Translations under genes and position numbers: made by a program
Notes under the pieces: generated by a model
What the model was told of the DNA's origin: nothing
The model's input: only the letters and a program-made list of their open reading frames with translations
Databases searched by the model: none
Source: Cyclobacterium sp.
GTDB lineage: Bacteria > Bacteroidota > Bacteroidia > Cytophagales > Cyclobacteriaceae
Length of the DNA: 64,000 nucleotides
Reading direction: 5' to 3'
Assembly: GCF_014762705.1 (NCBI RefSeq)
Contig: NZ_JABURL010000015.1
Coordinates: 62,001-126,000 of the forward strand
Part shown: piece by piece, positions 26,066 to 33,794 of the stretch
Layout of the letters: each line of letters begins with the position of its first letter
Position numbering within the stretch: the stretch's first letter is position 1

Positions 26066-27157
26066 TTATTTCAAATATACCCGCTCACCTTTTTTCGCAC
26101 TTTCCTTTGCCGCATCCAGGATTTCCACTACTATCATGTTGTTTTCCAGGGAGGAAAGGTCTCGGGCCTCAACTTTTACCTTGCCTCTGACCACAGCAGC
26201 CAAATAAGAAAACGGATCATCATAAGGATAAGGCCTTGGGGATAACATTTCTGTCTTTTCCTGATTTTCACCCGTTTCCCTGCTGATCAATCGGGTATTG
26301 TTACTGGCAATTAAATAGCCAGTGCTACCATATACTTCCATGTCCTTCCTGCTAAAAGGCCAATTCCAGGAAGCCTGAATGACACCCTGGGTTGTGGGGT
26401 AGTCCAATAAAATGGTGGCTTCATCATCCACTTTAGGATAAATATGGGGCTTGATTTGCTTGAGTTCAGCGGTTACAGCAACCGGCTTTTGCCCATCCAT
26501 CAGCCAGGTCATCAGGTTGGCACCATAGCAGCCAAAGTCTATCACCGCGCCTCCGCCATTTAAAACAGGATCTGTGAGCCAATCCAAAAACTCCTGATTC
26601 ACACCAATTTCCTTTGGCCCTTCATGGCCATCATTGATCACTACTCTTCGCAATGGTCCGATGACTGAATTATCCTTCACCCGCTCTTTAACTTCATGGT
26701 TGCTCGCATACCAGGTGGTTTCATAATTGGTAAGCAAATGAATATTGTGCTCTCTGGCCAGGGCTTCCATTTTCTTTGCATGCTCCATGCTTACCGCCAA
26801 AGGCTTCTCTACCATCACGTGAATCCCAAGCGGAGCACAGGCCTGAACGACTTCCAAATGTTCGTAAATGGAACCAAATGCCGTTACGGCTTCCGGCCTT
26901 ACCTTTTCAAAAAGGCTTTCCATATCCTTGTAAACCAAATCCATGCTTATGTCATGGCGGGACAAATACCTCTCGGCCAGATCGGTATTGGGCTCCACGA
27001 TTCCAACAATTTCAATATCTCCTTTATCTTCCCTGCCCAGGATCCAATTGACATGGGAGTGGGTAAGACCGACAACGGCAATCTTTACAGCGTCCTGTCC
27101 CATTGAATGATGCAGGCTTAACAGGCTGGTCATCAGTACAAATATCCATTTTTTCAT
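26066..27157 (-). CDS. Exported Gfo/Idh/MocA family oxidoreductase
   Basis: A 363-residue NAD(P)-dependent oxidoreductase with an N-terminal signal peptide (KKWIFVLMTSLLSLHHSMGQ). The Rossmann domain follows (VKIAVVGLTHSHVNWILG), with the EKPLAVSMEHAKKM motif carrying the conserved lysine and a GGGAVIDFGCYGANLMTWLM segment of the substrate domain. Family members oxidise or epimerise sugars and related compounds; exported versions are common in Bacteroidota and often act in glycan or uronate processing. No sugar-processing neighbours are present, so the substrate is unknown. The gene for a small outer-membrane-like protein ends two bases downstream of its start, which suggests co-transcription. 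Confidence 0.85.
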   Translation of the reverse strand: MKKWIFVLMTSLLSLHHSMGQDAVKIAVVGLTHSHVNWILGREDKGDIEIVGIVEPNTDLAERYLSRHDISMDLVYKDMESLFEKVRPEAVTAFGSIYEHLEVVQACAPLGIHVMVEKPLAVSMEHAKKMEALAREHNIHLLTNYETTWYASNHEVKERVKDNSVIGPLRRVVINDGHEGPKEIGVNQEFLDWLTDPVLNGGGAVIDFGCYGANLMTWLMDGQKPVAVTAELKQIKPHIYPKVDDEATILLDYPTTQGVIQASWNWPFSRKDMEVYGSTGYLIASNNTRLISRETGENQEKTEMLSPRPYPYDDPFSYLAAVVRGKVKVEARDLSSLENNMIVVEILDAAKESAKKGERVYLK

Positions 27158-27159
27158 AC

Positions 27160-27762
27160 TCAGTTATTTTTTAAGGGTTGAATGATTCTTTGAAAGAATC
27201 CGGTTCCATTCTTTTTTCTTTTCTCTCTTGCTTTGATCCGGCGATTTTTTTTCTGCTGTTTCCCTTTGACCAATACGGACCTGGCAGAAATACCCACCTG
27301 ACCACTATACCAGGGTTGTCTGCCGGCAATATTGATGTTGGGCTTGTAATCTACGGAAAAATTTACACCCAAAGCAGTAAACTCCAATCCTGCGATCAGG
27401 TCCAGTCCCAACATGGTATTGCCATAAGTTTGAATAATCTGCATGGATTCCGGTATTTTTTCCTGGCTTTCTCCTATACCCAATGAGATGCCTGCCCCGT
27501 AATAGTAGTTCAGTCTTTTGGTCAATATCGGGCGGTGTTTTTGAAGCAAGGCATGAAAGGTGCTGTTGACATTAAAATCAGATTGCAATATGCCTTCTAC
27601 TGTCAGTCCCTTTTGAATGCGCTGCTGCACAGAAAGTCCGATGGTCCGGTATTGATTGTTATTGCCGAAACGCAATCCTAAAGAACTTCCATAACTTTGT
27701 CCAAAAGATTCACCCGAAGAAAATAATAGAAATAAAAATAAAACCAGATTAAATTTTTGCAT
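27160..27762 (-). CDS. Hypothetical exported, probably outer-membrane, protein
   Basis: About 200 residues from ATG 27762, giving the signal peptide QKFNLVLFLFLLFSSGESFGQ. The mature part alternates short amphipathic strands and turns (SLGLRFGNNNQYRTIGLS, LNYYYGAGISLGIG, MLGLDLIAGLEF, ALGVNFSVDYKPNI), typical of a small porin-like beta-barrel, then ends with a very basic tail (KGKQQKKNRRIKAREKRKK). The basic tail after a barrel is unusual and may lie in the periplasm or contact RNA, peptidoglycan or membrane. No specific family is recognised. It precedes the Gfo/Idh/MocA gene by two bases. Confidence 0.6.
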   Translation of the reverse strand: MQKFNLVLFLFLLFSSGESFGQSYGSSLGLRFGNNNQYRTIGLSVQQRIQKGLTVEGILQSDFNVNSTFHALLQKHRPILTKRLNYYYGAGISLGIGESQEKIPESMQIIQTYGNTMLGLDLIAGLEFTALGVNFSVDYKPNINIAGRQPWYSGQVGISARSVLVKGKQQKKNRRIKAREKRKKNGTGFFQRIIQPLKNN

Positions 27763-27979
27763 GAGCTGCCAGTAAATTTGAGACTTCTCCAACAAAAAAC
27801 CAGCCAAATGAACAAAAAAATGATGGCATTAAGCGCAATAGGTTAAAATAACCAACTGATTGTATTCCATAGAACATATTTCCATTTCATTTAACGGAAT
27901 AAGGAAGAATTGCCTGAATAGATCTATTGCGAAAAGCAATTAAATAATTAAATTGAAAGTAAATCCAATGAAATCGACA

Positions 27980-28024
27980 CGATTAAAATCATCATTGCCC
28001 GGAGTTTAATGATGATTTTAATCG
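27980..28024. repeat. Perfect 17-bp inverted repeat in divergent intergenic region
   Basis: CGATTAAAATCATCATT at 27980-27996 is the exact reverse complement of 28008-28024, with an 11-base loop GCCCGGAGTTT. There is no T run on either side, so it is not a standard terminator. It sits between divergent genes, in a 317-base gap (27763-28079) that contains no other recognisable element. Confidence 0.6.
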
Positions 28025-28079
28025 TCAAAGATTCCATTTGGCCTCTAAAAGAAAATTACAAACACATGAAACCCTTCTT

Positions 28080-28823
28080 ATGAAAACTTTACTTATTCTA
28101 TTTCTTGTTGCTTTGGGTACTTTTGCAAGTGCCCAGGACCTGGAAGGTGCCTGGAAACTTACCCATCAAAATGGTGACCCTGTCACTGAGCGGGAATTTA
28201 TTAAAATCTATCAAGACGGTTATTTTGCCTTTGGCGCAAAAGAAATTGCGGGCAATAAATTTCTAATGGCAGGGGGTGGAAACTACAAATTGGAAGGGAA
28301 TTCTTATGATGAAAAGTTGGATTTTTTGACGCTGGACCCCGAGCAAGTAGGTACCACCAATACCTACACCCTGGATTTTGCCAATGGACGAATGGTTATT
28401 TCCGGAAAAATAAAAGGTGAGGACTTGATTGAAATATGGGAAAAAATATCTTCCAAAGAAGATGAGCTAACCAGAAACTGGGTGATTACCGGAAGAAAAA
28501 GAGATGGTGAAATATCAAAAATGACTCCGGGAGCAAGGAGAACAGTAAAAATATTGAGTGGGGGCAGGTTCCAGTGGATAGCTTTCAATTCTGAAACCAA
28601 AGAATTTAGTGGTACCGGAGGGGGAACTTATGAAGCGGTTGATGGAAAATACACCGAGCATATCACCTTTTTTTCAAGGGACGACAGTCGGGTAGGTGCC
28701 TCCCTGAATTTTGATTATGAAGTGATTGATGGAGAATGGCACCACAGCGGCTTAAGCTCAACGGGCAACCCCATTTATGAAATATGGTCACCCTACGAAG
28801 ATGCCTACCAGCCCAACAAATAG
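28080..28823 (+). CDS. Secreted protein with two tandem lipocalin-like (DUF4488-like) domains
   Basis: About 247 residues from the ATG at 28080, which gives a clean signal peptide (KTLLILFLVALGTFASAQ). The mature protein consists of two similar ~110-residue beta-rich units: the first begins LEGAWKLTHQNGDPV and ends DLIEIWEKI, the second begins RNWVITGRKRDGEI and ends GNPIYEIWSPY. Both contain the pattern F...GGG.Y....Y.E.....FL/F followed by Y.. .F..G. That places an internal duplication. The units resemble lipocalin-like or DUF4488 domains of Bacteroidota, so binding of a small hydrophobic ligand is possible. The duplication is seen; the family name is tentative. It lies just downstream of a perfect 17-bp inverted repeat. 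Confidence 0.6.
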   Translation: MKTLLILFLVALGTFASAQDLEGAWKLTHQNGDPVTEREFIKIYQDGYFAFGAKEIAGNKFLMAGGGNYKLEGNSYDEKLDFLTLDPEQVGTTNTYTLDFANGRMVISGKIKGEDLIEIWEKISSKEDELTRNWVITGRKRDGEISKMTPGARRTVKILSGGRFQWIAFNSETKEFSGTGGGTYEAVDGKYTEHITFFSRDDSRVGASLNFDYEVIDGEWHHSGLSSTGNPIYEIWSPYEDAYQPNK

Positions 28824-28857
28824 AAGTTGAACATTTTTCCCAAAAGTAGAAATCCTG

Positions 28858-29442
28858 ATGGGTGAATTTATCGCTGACGATAAGAGAAAATTTCTCGTCT
28901 CCAATGTATTGAAAGGATTCTTCTATCTGGCCATTTTGCTGTTCCTTTTTCTCTTATTGAGGCAATTTAGCAGTGAAGAGGAAAGGTACTCCTGGTTTGG
29001 TGGCATTTATGATGATGCAGTACTGATCATGGGTATTTTTGTTTTGTCGGAAATACTCTTTGGTATTATTCCTCCGGAAGTTTTTATGTTATGGTCTCTG
29101 GAAACCTCCCTAATAGGACCCTATCTGACCAGTATTGGGATACTGTCCGTCATTTCTTACGCTGCAGGGTTTTTAAATTTCAATCTGGGCAAGTGGGTGA
29201 AAAATAAAAAGTGGATCAGCGGACTCCGGTTTCCCCGATTGCAAAGATATTTAGGTCTTTTTGAAAAATATGGCGGCTACCTGGTCGTGGTTGCCTCCAT
29301 TAGTCCTTTACCTTTTTCTGCCATATCCTTATTGAGTGGCATGGGTGGACTGGAAACAAAGAAATACCTGCTATTGAGTTTGTTTAGAATATTAAGGTAT
29401 TTTGTTTACGGTATCCTACTGGCCGGCTTGGGCAATCTTTGA
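28858..29442 (+). CDS. VTT/DedA-like (SNARE-associated) membrane protein
   Basis: A 194-residue integral membrane protein with about four or five hydrophobic segments. The C-terminal half carries the typical VTT/DedA pattern: LFEKYGGYLVVVASISPLPFSAISLLSGMGG with the conserved proline pair before a membrane helix, and the LRYFVYG arginine segment. The N-terminal half contains FGIIPPEVFML, the first re-entrant loop of the family (E/PPE position). DedA-like proteins are involved in membrane homeostasis, some as lipid scramblases or undecaprenyl-phosphate transporters. The gene follows 34 bases after the secreted protein gene and may share its transcript. A degenerate repeat element follows it. 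Confidence 0.7.
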   Translation: MGEFIADDKRKFLVSNVLKGFFYLAILLFLFLLLRQFSSEEERYSWFGGIYDDAVLIMGIFVLSEILFGIIPPEVFMLWSLETSLIGPYLTSIGILSVISYAAGFLNFNLGKWVKNKKWISGLRFPRLQRYLGLFEKYGGYLVVVASISPLPFSAISLLSGMGGLETKKYLLLSLFRILRYFVYGILLAGLGNL

Positions 29443-29957
29443 ATACCCGGCTTTGCTTACAAACCTGAGTTCGACTGAATTTCGTTAAAAAACCGTCATT
29501 CCGAGGCTTAGAGAGGGTTTTGTGCGGTGAAAGCCGTGGGAATCTCTGGCCAAACGAGACTGCGAACCCTTTCCCAGCGCCTATACCCACGACAAAGGGT
29601 TCGCAGTGACGATTCAATTGGTTTTTATTGACGATCTTAATTCAAACTCAGGTTACAAGGTAAATATTTGGTTTAACCCGGATTATGCATTAGCCATTCT
29701 ACACCGGGACGCACTCGTATTGATACAGGTAATCGCTTCAGAATCACCCGGCAAGGTAATGATCCCGGCTTCACCTTTGCAGGGGAGTCTACAGGCAGCC
29801 TGATTGTATTGCACTTCCTGTCCTTTTTGACAAAGGTCAGTCTATATTGAACCCAAGGGTATAATCCGCCTTAGAACAGGGTTAATATTCAACCCTTTTT
29901 TAGAATTTATATGGTCTTTGGACAAATTCTTTCCTATTTTCGAAGCAGATTTCAATC
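29443..29957. repeat. Intergenic region with degenerate dispersed repeat (copy 1)
   Basis: No gene is visible in these 515 bases. Positions 29476-29620 align with 46468-46615: shared blocks include TCATTCCGA, GAAAGCCG(T/A)GGGAAT, CTG(G/A)CCA(A/G)ACG and a later ACTCAGGTT followed by AACCCG. Inside it GCGAACCCTTT and AAAGGGTTCGC form an 11-bp stem. Positions 29672-29693 match the reverse complement of 32969-32990 in 20 of 22 bases. It resembles palindromic intergenic repeats often seen in Bacteroidota. Confidence 0.5.
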
Positions 29958-30950
29958 ATGAAGAAAAAACGAATAGCGGTTAATGGCTGTGGAAGAATCG
30001 GCCGTTTGACCATCAAGTTAATATTGGACAGCCCTGACCTGGAATTGGTAGCTGTAAACGACCTTACCGACCCTAAAACGCTTGCTCATTTGCTGCAGTA
30101 TGACTCCATACACGGCAAATACGGCCAACGTATCGTTGAAAAGGGAGGCAATATTCATATAGGAGACAAGGTGATTCGGATTTTTGCAGAAAAAAACCCG
30201 CTTTTAATCCCCTGGAAAGACCTGAATATAGATGTAGTTTTTGAATCTACCGGAAAATTTACCGATCGGTCTGGTGCCGAAATGCATCTTAGGGCAGGCG
30301 CAAAAAAAGTAATCATTACCGCCCCACCAAAATCTCAGGATGTACCCATGGTGGTATTGGGGGTAAATGAAGCCATTTTGAAAGGTGATGAAGACATAGT
30401 ATCCAATGCTTCCTGTACTACCAATTGTCTGGCACCCATGGTTAAAGTGCTGGATCAAGCTTTTGGGATAGTCAAAGGGTATGTATCCACTGTTCACTCC
30501 TATACAAATGACCAAAACCTGCATGACGCTCCCCATAGGGATCTTCGTAGGGCCAGGGCAGCTGCTTATTCCATTATTCCGACCAGCACCCATGCTGCAA
30601 AAGCCATGGAGATCGTACTGCCTGAACTTAAGGGAAAAATTGAAGCATCTGCCATGAGGGTGCCAGTCCCGGATGGTTCATTGACCGACTTGATAGTATT
30701 GTTAAAACAGGAAACCAGTGCCGCATCCATTAACCAGGCATTTCTGGAAGCCTCCCAAAACAGGTTTAAAGGAATCATCGAATATGCAGAAGACCCTCTT
30801 GTTTCGATAGATATTGTGGGCAATCCCCATTCTTGCATCCTGGATTCGGGATTAACTTCTTCCATGGGAAACCTGGTCAAGGTAGTGGGCTGGTATGACA
30901 ATGAATCCGGATATTCCAACCGGCTGGTGGAGTTGGCAAGCAGACTATAG
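29958..30950 (+). CDS. gap: Type I glyceraldehyde-3-phosphate dehydrogenase
   Basis: A 330-residue glycolytic/gluconeogenic enzyme oxidising glyceraldehyde-3-phosphate with NAD and phosphate. NAD-binding NGCGRIGR at 9-16, catalytic C153 in SNASCTTNCLAP and its partner H180 in VSTVHSYTND are present, with WYDNESGYSNR near the end. One variation stands out: the phosphate-binding loop normally reading STGAAK is STHAAK here, with H212 in place of the glycine. Bacteroidota often carry more than one gap gene, and this may be the secondary paralogue. It is a single gene; its stop is three bases from the convergent FG-GAP gene. Confidence 0.92.
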   Translation: MKKKRIAVNGCGRIGRLTIKLILDSPDLELVAVNDLTDPKTLAHLLQYDSIHGKYGQRIVEKGGNIHIGDKVIRIFAEKNPLLIPWKDLNIDVVFESTGKFTDRSGAEMHLRAGAKKVIITAPPKSQDVPMVVLGVNEAILKGDEDIVSNASCTTNCLAPMVKVLDQAFGIVKGYVSTVHSYTNDQNLHDAPHRDLRRARAAAYSIIPTSTHAAKAMEIVLPELKGKIEASAMRVPVPDGSLTDLIVLLKQETSAASINQAFLEASQNRFKGIIEYAEDPLVSIDIVGNPHSCILDSGLTSSMGNLVKVVGWYDNESGYSNRLVELASRL

Positions 30951-30953
30951 TCA

Positions 30954-32567
30954 TTATCTGAGGTCGTTTTCCAACCAGAGAAAGGGCAATGAACCCTCCA
31001 CCCATTTATCAAAGTAATCGGAATAATCTGTACCAAATACCATGGAGCCCAGCAGTATATCCAGATCGCCATCTCCATCCATATCCCCTACGTCCATGGC
31101 CATCCAGCGCCCTTCGGCCGCAGCCGGAAAGGTACTGGCCTCAAAATCCATGGAGCCCTGATTTTCCAGATAAACAAAACTTTTTTCAGGTGCATTTTCG
31201 TAATCAGGGAAAAAGGAAATAGCGGCAATATCCACATCCCCATCCTGGTCAAAATCGGCTGGAACAGCCTTATAAGCACCATTCAAAGGATAGAAAAATT
31301 CCTCCCTGAACCTGTTGTTTCCGTCATTGATAAATATCCTGATCCCGTGATAGGGTTTTGCGATAGGGTCATAATCTGCATTGTCACCATTGGTGTAAAT
31401 GATGTCCGGATGGCCGTCCTCATTGAAATCAAAAAGTTCGAAATAACTGGATCCGTAACTGGCTGGAAACCTCAGCACAGTTTCTTCTACAAAATTCCCA
31501 TTTCCCTGATTATAATAGATGAAAATTCCCTCATCGCCCTGCCCAAACAAGGCGATGATATCCTTCTTGCCATTGTTGTTCAGGTCCCTTATGTAGGCTT
31601 TGGTTGCCCCTGGTTTTTGGCGCAAAATACGCTTAAGGTAATTCCCGTTTTGATCTTGCTTCCACCAAGCCAGGCTGCCTGTTTGTTTGCCATATTCACA
31701 AATAACCATGTCTTCAAGTCCATCCCCATCCAGATCCCCTCTATCCATATGCACCGGACGTTGCAGGTTGCGGGCCAGTATAGTTGTGGGCTGACCCGGA
31801 CCATTTGGCAAGCGCATCACATAGCCCAGGTCCATGTCTGTGGGATTAAAAGTCCCGATTACCAGGGCATAATCATGCCGCTCACCTTCGTGGATCCATA
31901 CCGTTCCCTCCGGACTGGGAGCTGTTTTTTGGACCTGAAACTTACTGTTCATGATGGCGAGGGCAGACCTTCCCACATCACTGATATAAAAGCGGTCCGG
32001 GCCACTGATATGCACCATCAATGTCATGGGGTTTCTGGTCTGGTTATCTGGTCTCCTCAATGAAAATCCTTCCAATCCTATCCGGATATCATTTTCCCCG
32101 GGCCCATCCAGTTTATCGGGAGCCTTTTCCAAAAAGTAGGCGCTTATTTTATTAAAAACCAAAGTGTCTATAGTAGGAGACTCCGGAAAAACATTGTTTC
32201 TGGCTACAATCTGTCCTGCCCTGCCTCCTTCCATTAACCAATCTCTGGTGGTATCATCAGCGTATATTCCATAATAATGGCCCATTCTGGGTAAGATGGT
32301 TTTCCAGGTTTCCTTGTCCAGAAGTGCTGGATCAGGATACTGGTGACAGCCTGTGCAATAACTTTTAGCCAGGGTAACAGCCGGCTGGTCGATAGGATCT
32401 GGCCTTTTTTGAAAATCGCTCTTTTTTGGTTGCCTTTCCTGATTTTCCCCTGTTTTTTCATTAGAGCTATTGGTACAACCACTTCCTATCAGGAAGAAAA
32501 GACAAACCTTGAATAGTAATGGGAAAATATTGACATGAAATCGCAAGGAATGGTAGCTAATTGACAT
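30954..32567 (-). CDS. FG-GAP/VCBS-repeat lipoprotein with N-terminal c-type haem motif
   Basis: About 537 residues. The N-terminus has a hydrophobic segment with lipobox (FFLIGSGC), and about 55 residues later a single CTGCH motif (SYCTGCHQYPDPALL), suggesting a small cytochrome-c-like domain with one haem. The rest is a propeller-like array of FG-GAP calcium-binding repeats: DLDGDGLEDMVI, DLNNNGKKDIIA, DFNEDGHPDIIY, DFDQDGDVDIAA and DMDGDGDLDILL, each a DxDxDG-type loop. Such proteins are surface or periplasmic and may bind polysaccharide or partner proteins; the haem suggests redox linkage. Start at ATG 32567 (SISYHSLRFH); an in-frame ATG four codons earlier is also possible. Confidence 0.75.
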   Translation of the reverse strand: MSISYHSLRFHVNIFPLLFKVCLFFLIGSGCTNSSNEKTGENQERQPKKSDFQKRPDPIDQPAVTLAKSYCTGCHQYPDPALLDKETWKTILPRMGHYYGIYADDTTRDWLMEGGRAGQIVARNNVFPESPTIDTLVFNKISAYFLEKAPDKLDGPGENDIRIGLEGFSLRRPDNQTRNPMTLMVHISGPDRFYISDVGRSALAIMNSKFQVQKTAPSPEGTVWIHEGERHDYALVIGTFNPTDMDLGYVMRLPNGPGQPTTILARNLQRPVHMDRGDLDGDGLEDMVICEYGKQTGSLAWWKQDQNGNYLKRILRQKPGATKAYIRDLNNNGKKDIIALFGQGDEGIFIYYNQGNGNFVEETVLRFPASYGSSYFELFDFNEDGHPDIIYTNGDNADYDPIAKPYHGIRIFINDGNNRFREEFFYPLNGAYKAVPADFDQDGDVDIAAISFFPDYENAPEKSFVYLENQGSMDFEASTFPAAAEGRWMAMDVGDMDGDGDLDILLGSMVFGTDYSDYFDKWVEGSLPFLWLENDLR

Positions 32568-33072
32568 GTTTGCAAGCACTGCTTATGCAGCTTTTTTATT
32601 CATGGTTTCCGTAACTTAAATTCGCCTCCGGAACTGGATTTTTTTTACCTTACGAAGATAAGGCATAGCCTGCAAAGAAATTGGGTTTTGCCTTTTTTTG
32701 ATAGGTTTCCCTTTTAAAACCAGTGGATCATCAATCTCAGTGCATTTTGTGTCAGACCCATAGCCCGACCAAGCTTTGCCGAACGCATGTATTTTGCCTC
32801 TGTTGGGAATCAGAATTTAACCCCAAATATCCGTTGGAATTTCTACTGCGGACTTAAAGCACTTCAAAATCAGCCGCATCGCTCCACTTTTCGGGTTCAG
32901 CGTAGGGGGGTACGCCTAACTCTCCAAAGTGACTGATTTTCTTGTGCTTTAAGCCCTCGCTACGAACCCTAATGCAAAATCCGGGTTTAAGAAGTCATCA
33001 CCAGCCAAAGCCGTACTATTGCTCAAATTCCAGCAACTTTAAGGCACTAAAATAAGCTGTAAAATCAACGAG
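32568..33072. other. Gene-free region containing a cruciform-like element
   Basis: No credible gene is seen in these 505 bases. The notable content is a nested inverted-repeat element at 32853-32953 and a 22-base sequence at 32969-32990 that recurs, inverted, at 29672-29693. A small CCTTA/TAAGG hairpin lies near 32650. Confidence 0.5.
32853..32953. repeat. 101-nt nested inverted repeat
   Basis: Outer arms 32853-32873 and 32933-32953 are complementary at 18 of 21 positions (CTTAAAGCAC and AAAATCAG blocks on the left). Inside are CACTTT (32885-32890) with AAAGTG (32926-32931), and the hairpin GCGTA-GGGGGG-TACGC at 32900-32915. The whole folds into one long interrupted stem on either strand. 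This is consistent with a REP- or MITE-like element. Confidence 0.6.
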
Positions 33073-33510
33073 TCACCTGTAAATTGGAGCTACGGCGTTT
33101 CCTACAATTTGATGTTCTATAGTAGCAAAAAGTCTTGCACTGTCCATGGGCTTAACCATAAAATCATTAAAGCCAGATGAAAGGCCTTTTTTCCGAGCTT
33201 CTTCGGAAATATCTGCCGTGAGGGCAATGACAGGAATATTACTGTACGCCATACCGCATTGTCCCTGCCGTATAGTTAGTATGGTTTGGAACCCATCCAT
33301 GACTGGCATTTGCAAGTCCATCAAAACCAAATCAAATCCAGGGAGCAGTAATTTTTCTAAGGCCTCTTTACCATTTGCAGCAAAATCTGTAATGGTGTTT
33401 TTCCAGGTTTTAAAAATTGATTTCATGATCAATCCAAATATGGGATCATCTTCTACCACCAAAAGCTTCTTTCCTCCCAGATCAAAATTAGTATTCACCA
33501 GTTCTTTCAT
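33073..33510 (-). CDS. Single-domain response regulator (CheY-like)
   Basis: A 145-residue receiver domain with no output domain. Acidic pocket VVEDDP (about E20-D22), phospho-acceptor D65 in LMDLQMPVMDG, T98 in VIALTAD and K120 in FMVKPMD are all conserved. The start at ATG 33510 (KELVNTNFDL) is preferred over a TTG eight codons upstream. No kinase gene is adjacent; the nearest histidine kinase in the window is about 13 kb away at 46845. It may act as a phosphorelay intermediate or by direct protein binding. Confidence 0.88.
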   Translation of the reverse strand: MKELVNTNFDLGGKKLLVVEDDPIFGLIMKSIFKTWKNTITDFAANGKEALEKLLLPGFDLVLMDLQMPVMDGFQTILTIRQGQCGMAYSNIPVIALTADISEEARKKGLSSGFNDFMVKPMDSARLFATIEHQIVGNAVAPIYR

Positions 33511-33794
33511 TTTATGGCTAACAAAAAAGTGCAAATAACATGTATTAAGTTTATTGATGCATTAAAAATAAATGATTCAAAATTATATTCCAAATCATTG
33601 GGATAAACACCAATTTTATAGCGATTTATTCCGCTTTTTAGCCCTCCATTTTTTGTGGCTTAATTTTAGTGTTCTTTTTGAAACAATTCTGGCTAATTTC
33701 CAAATCGATCACAATCAAAACGTATGTTTGGATAAGCAGCTTATTTGGTATATTGATTCTTCCCATGATCAGGAATAGGTGCTATATTTAACCC

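Noticed and set aside
29606-29803. 65-codon frame in the repeat region after the VTT gene
   Set aside because: It starts with a non-ATG codon and largely consists of the dispersed-repeat sequence.
31347-32063. 238-codon plus-strand frame
   Set aside because: Antisense to the FG-GAP gene, whose repeats explain the open frame.
33572-33778. 68-codon plus-strand frame before the phosphopantetheinyl transferase gene
   Set aside because: AT-rich, starts with ATG but lacks any motif, and composition looks like non-coding DNA; kept out as likely chance.
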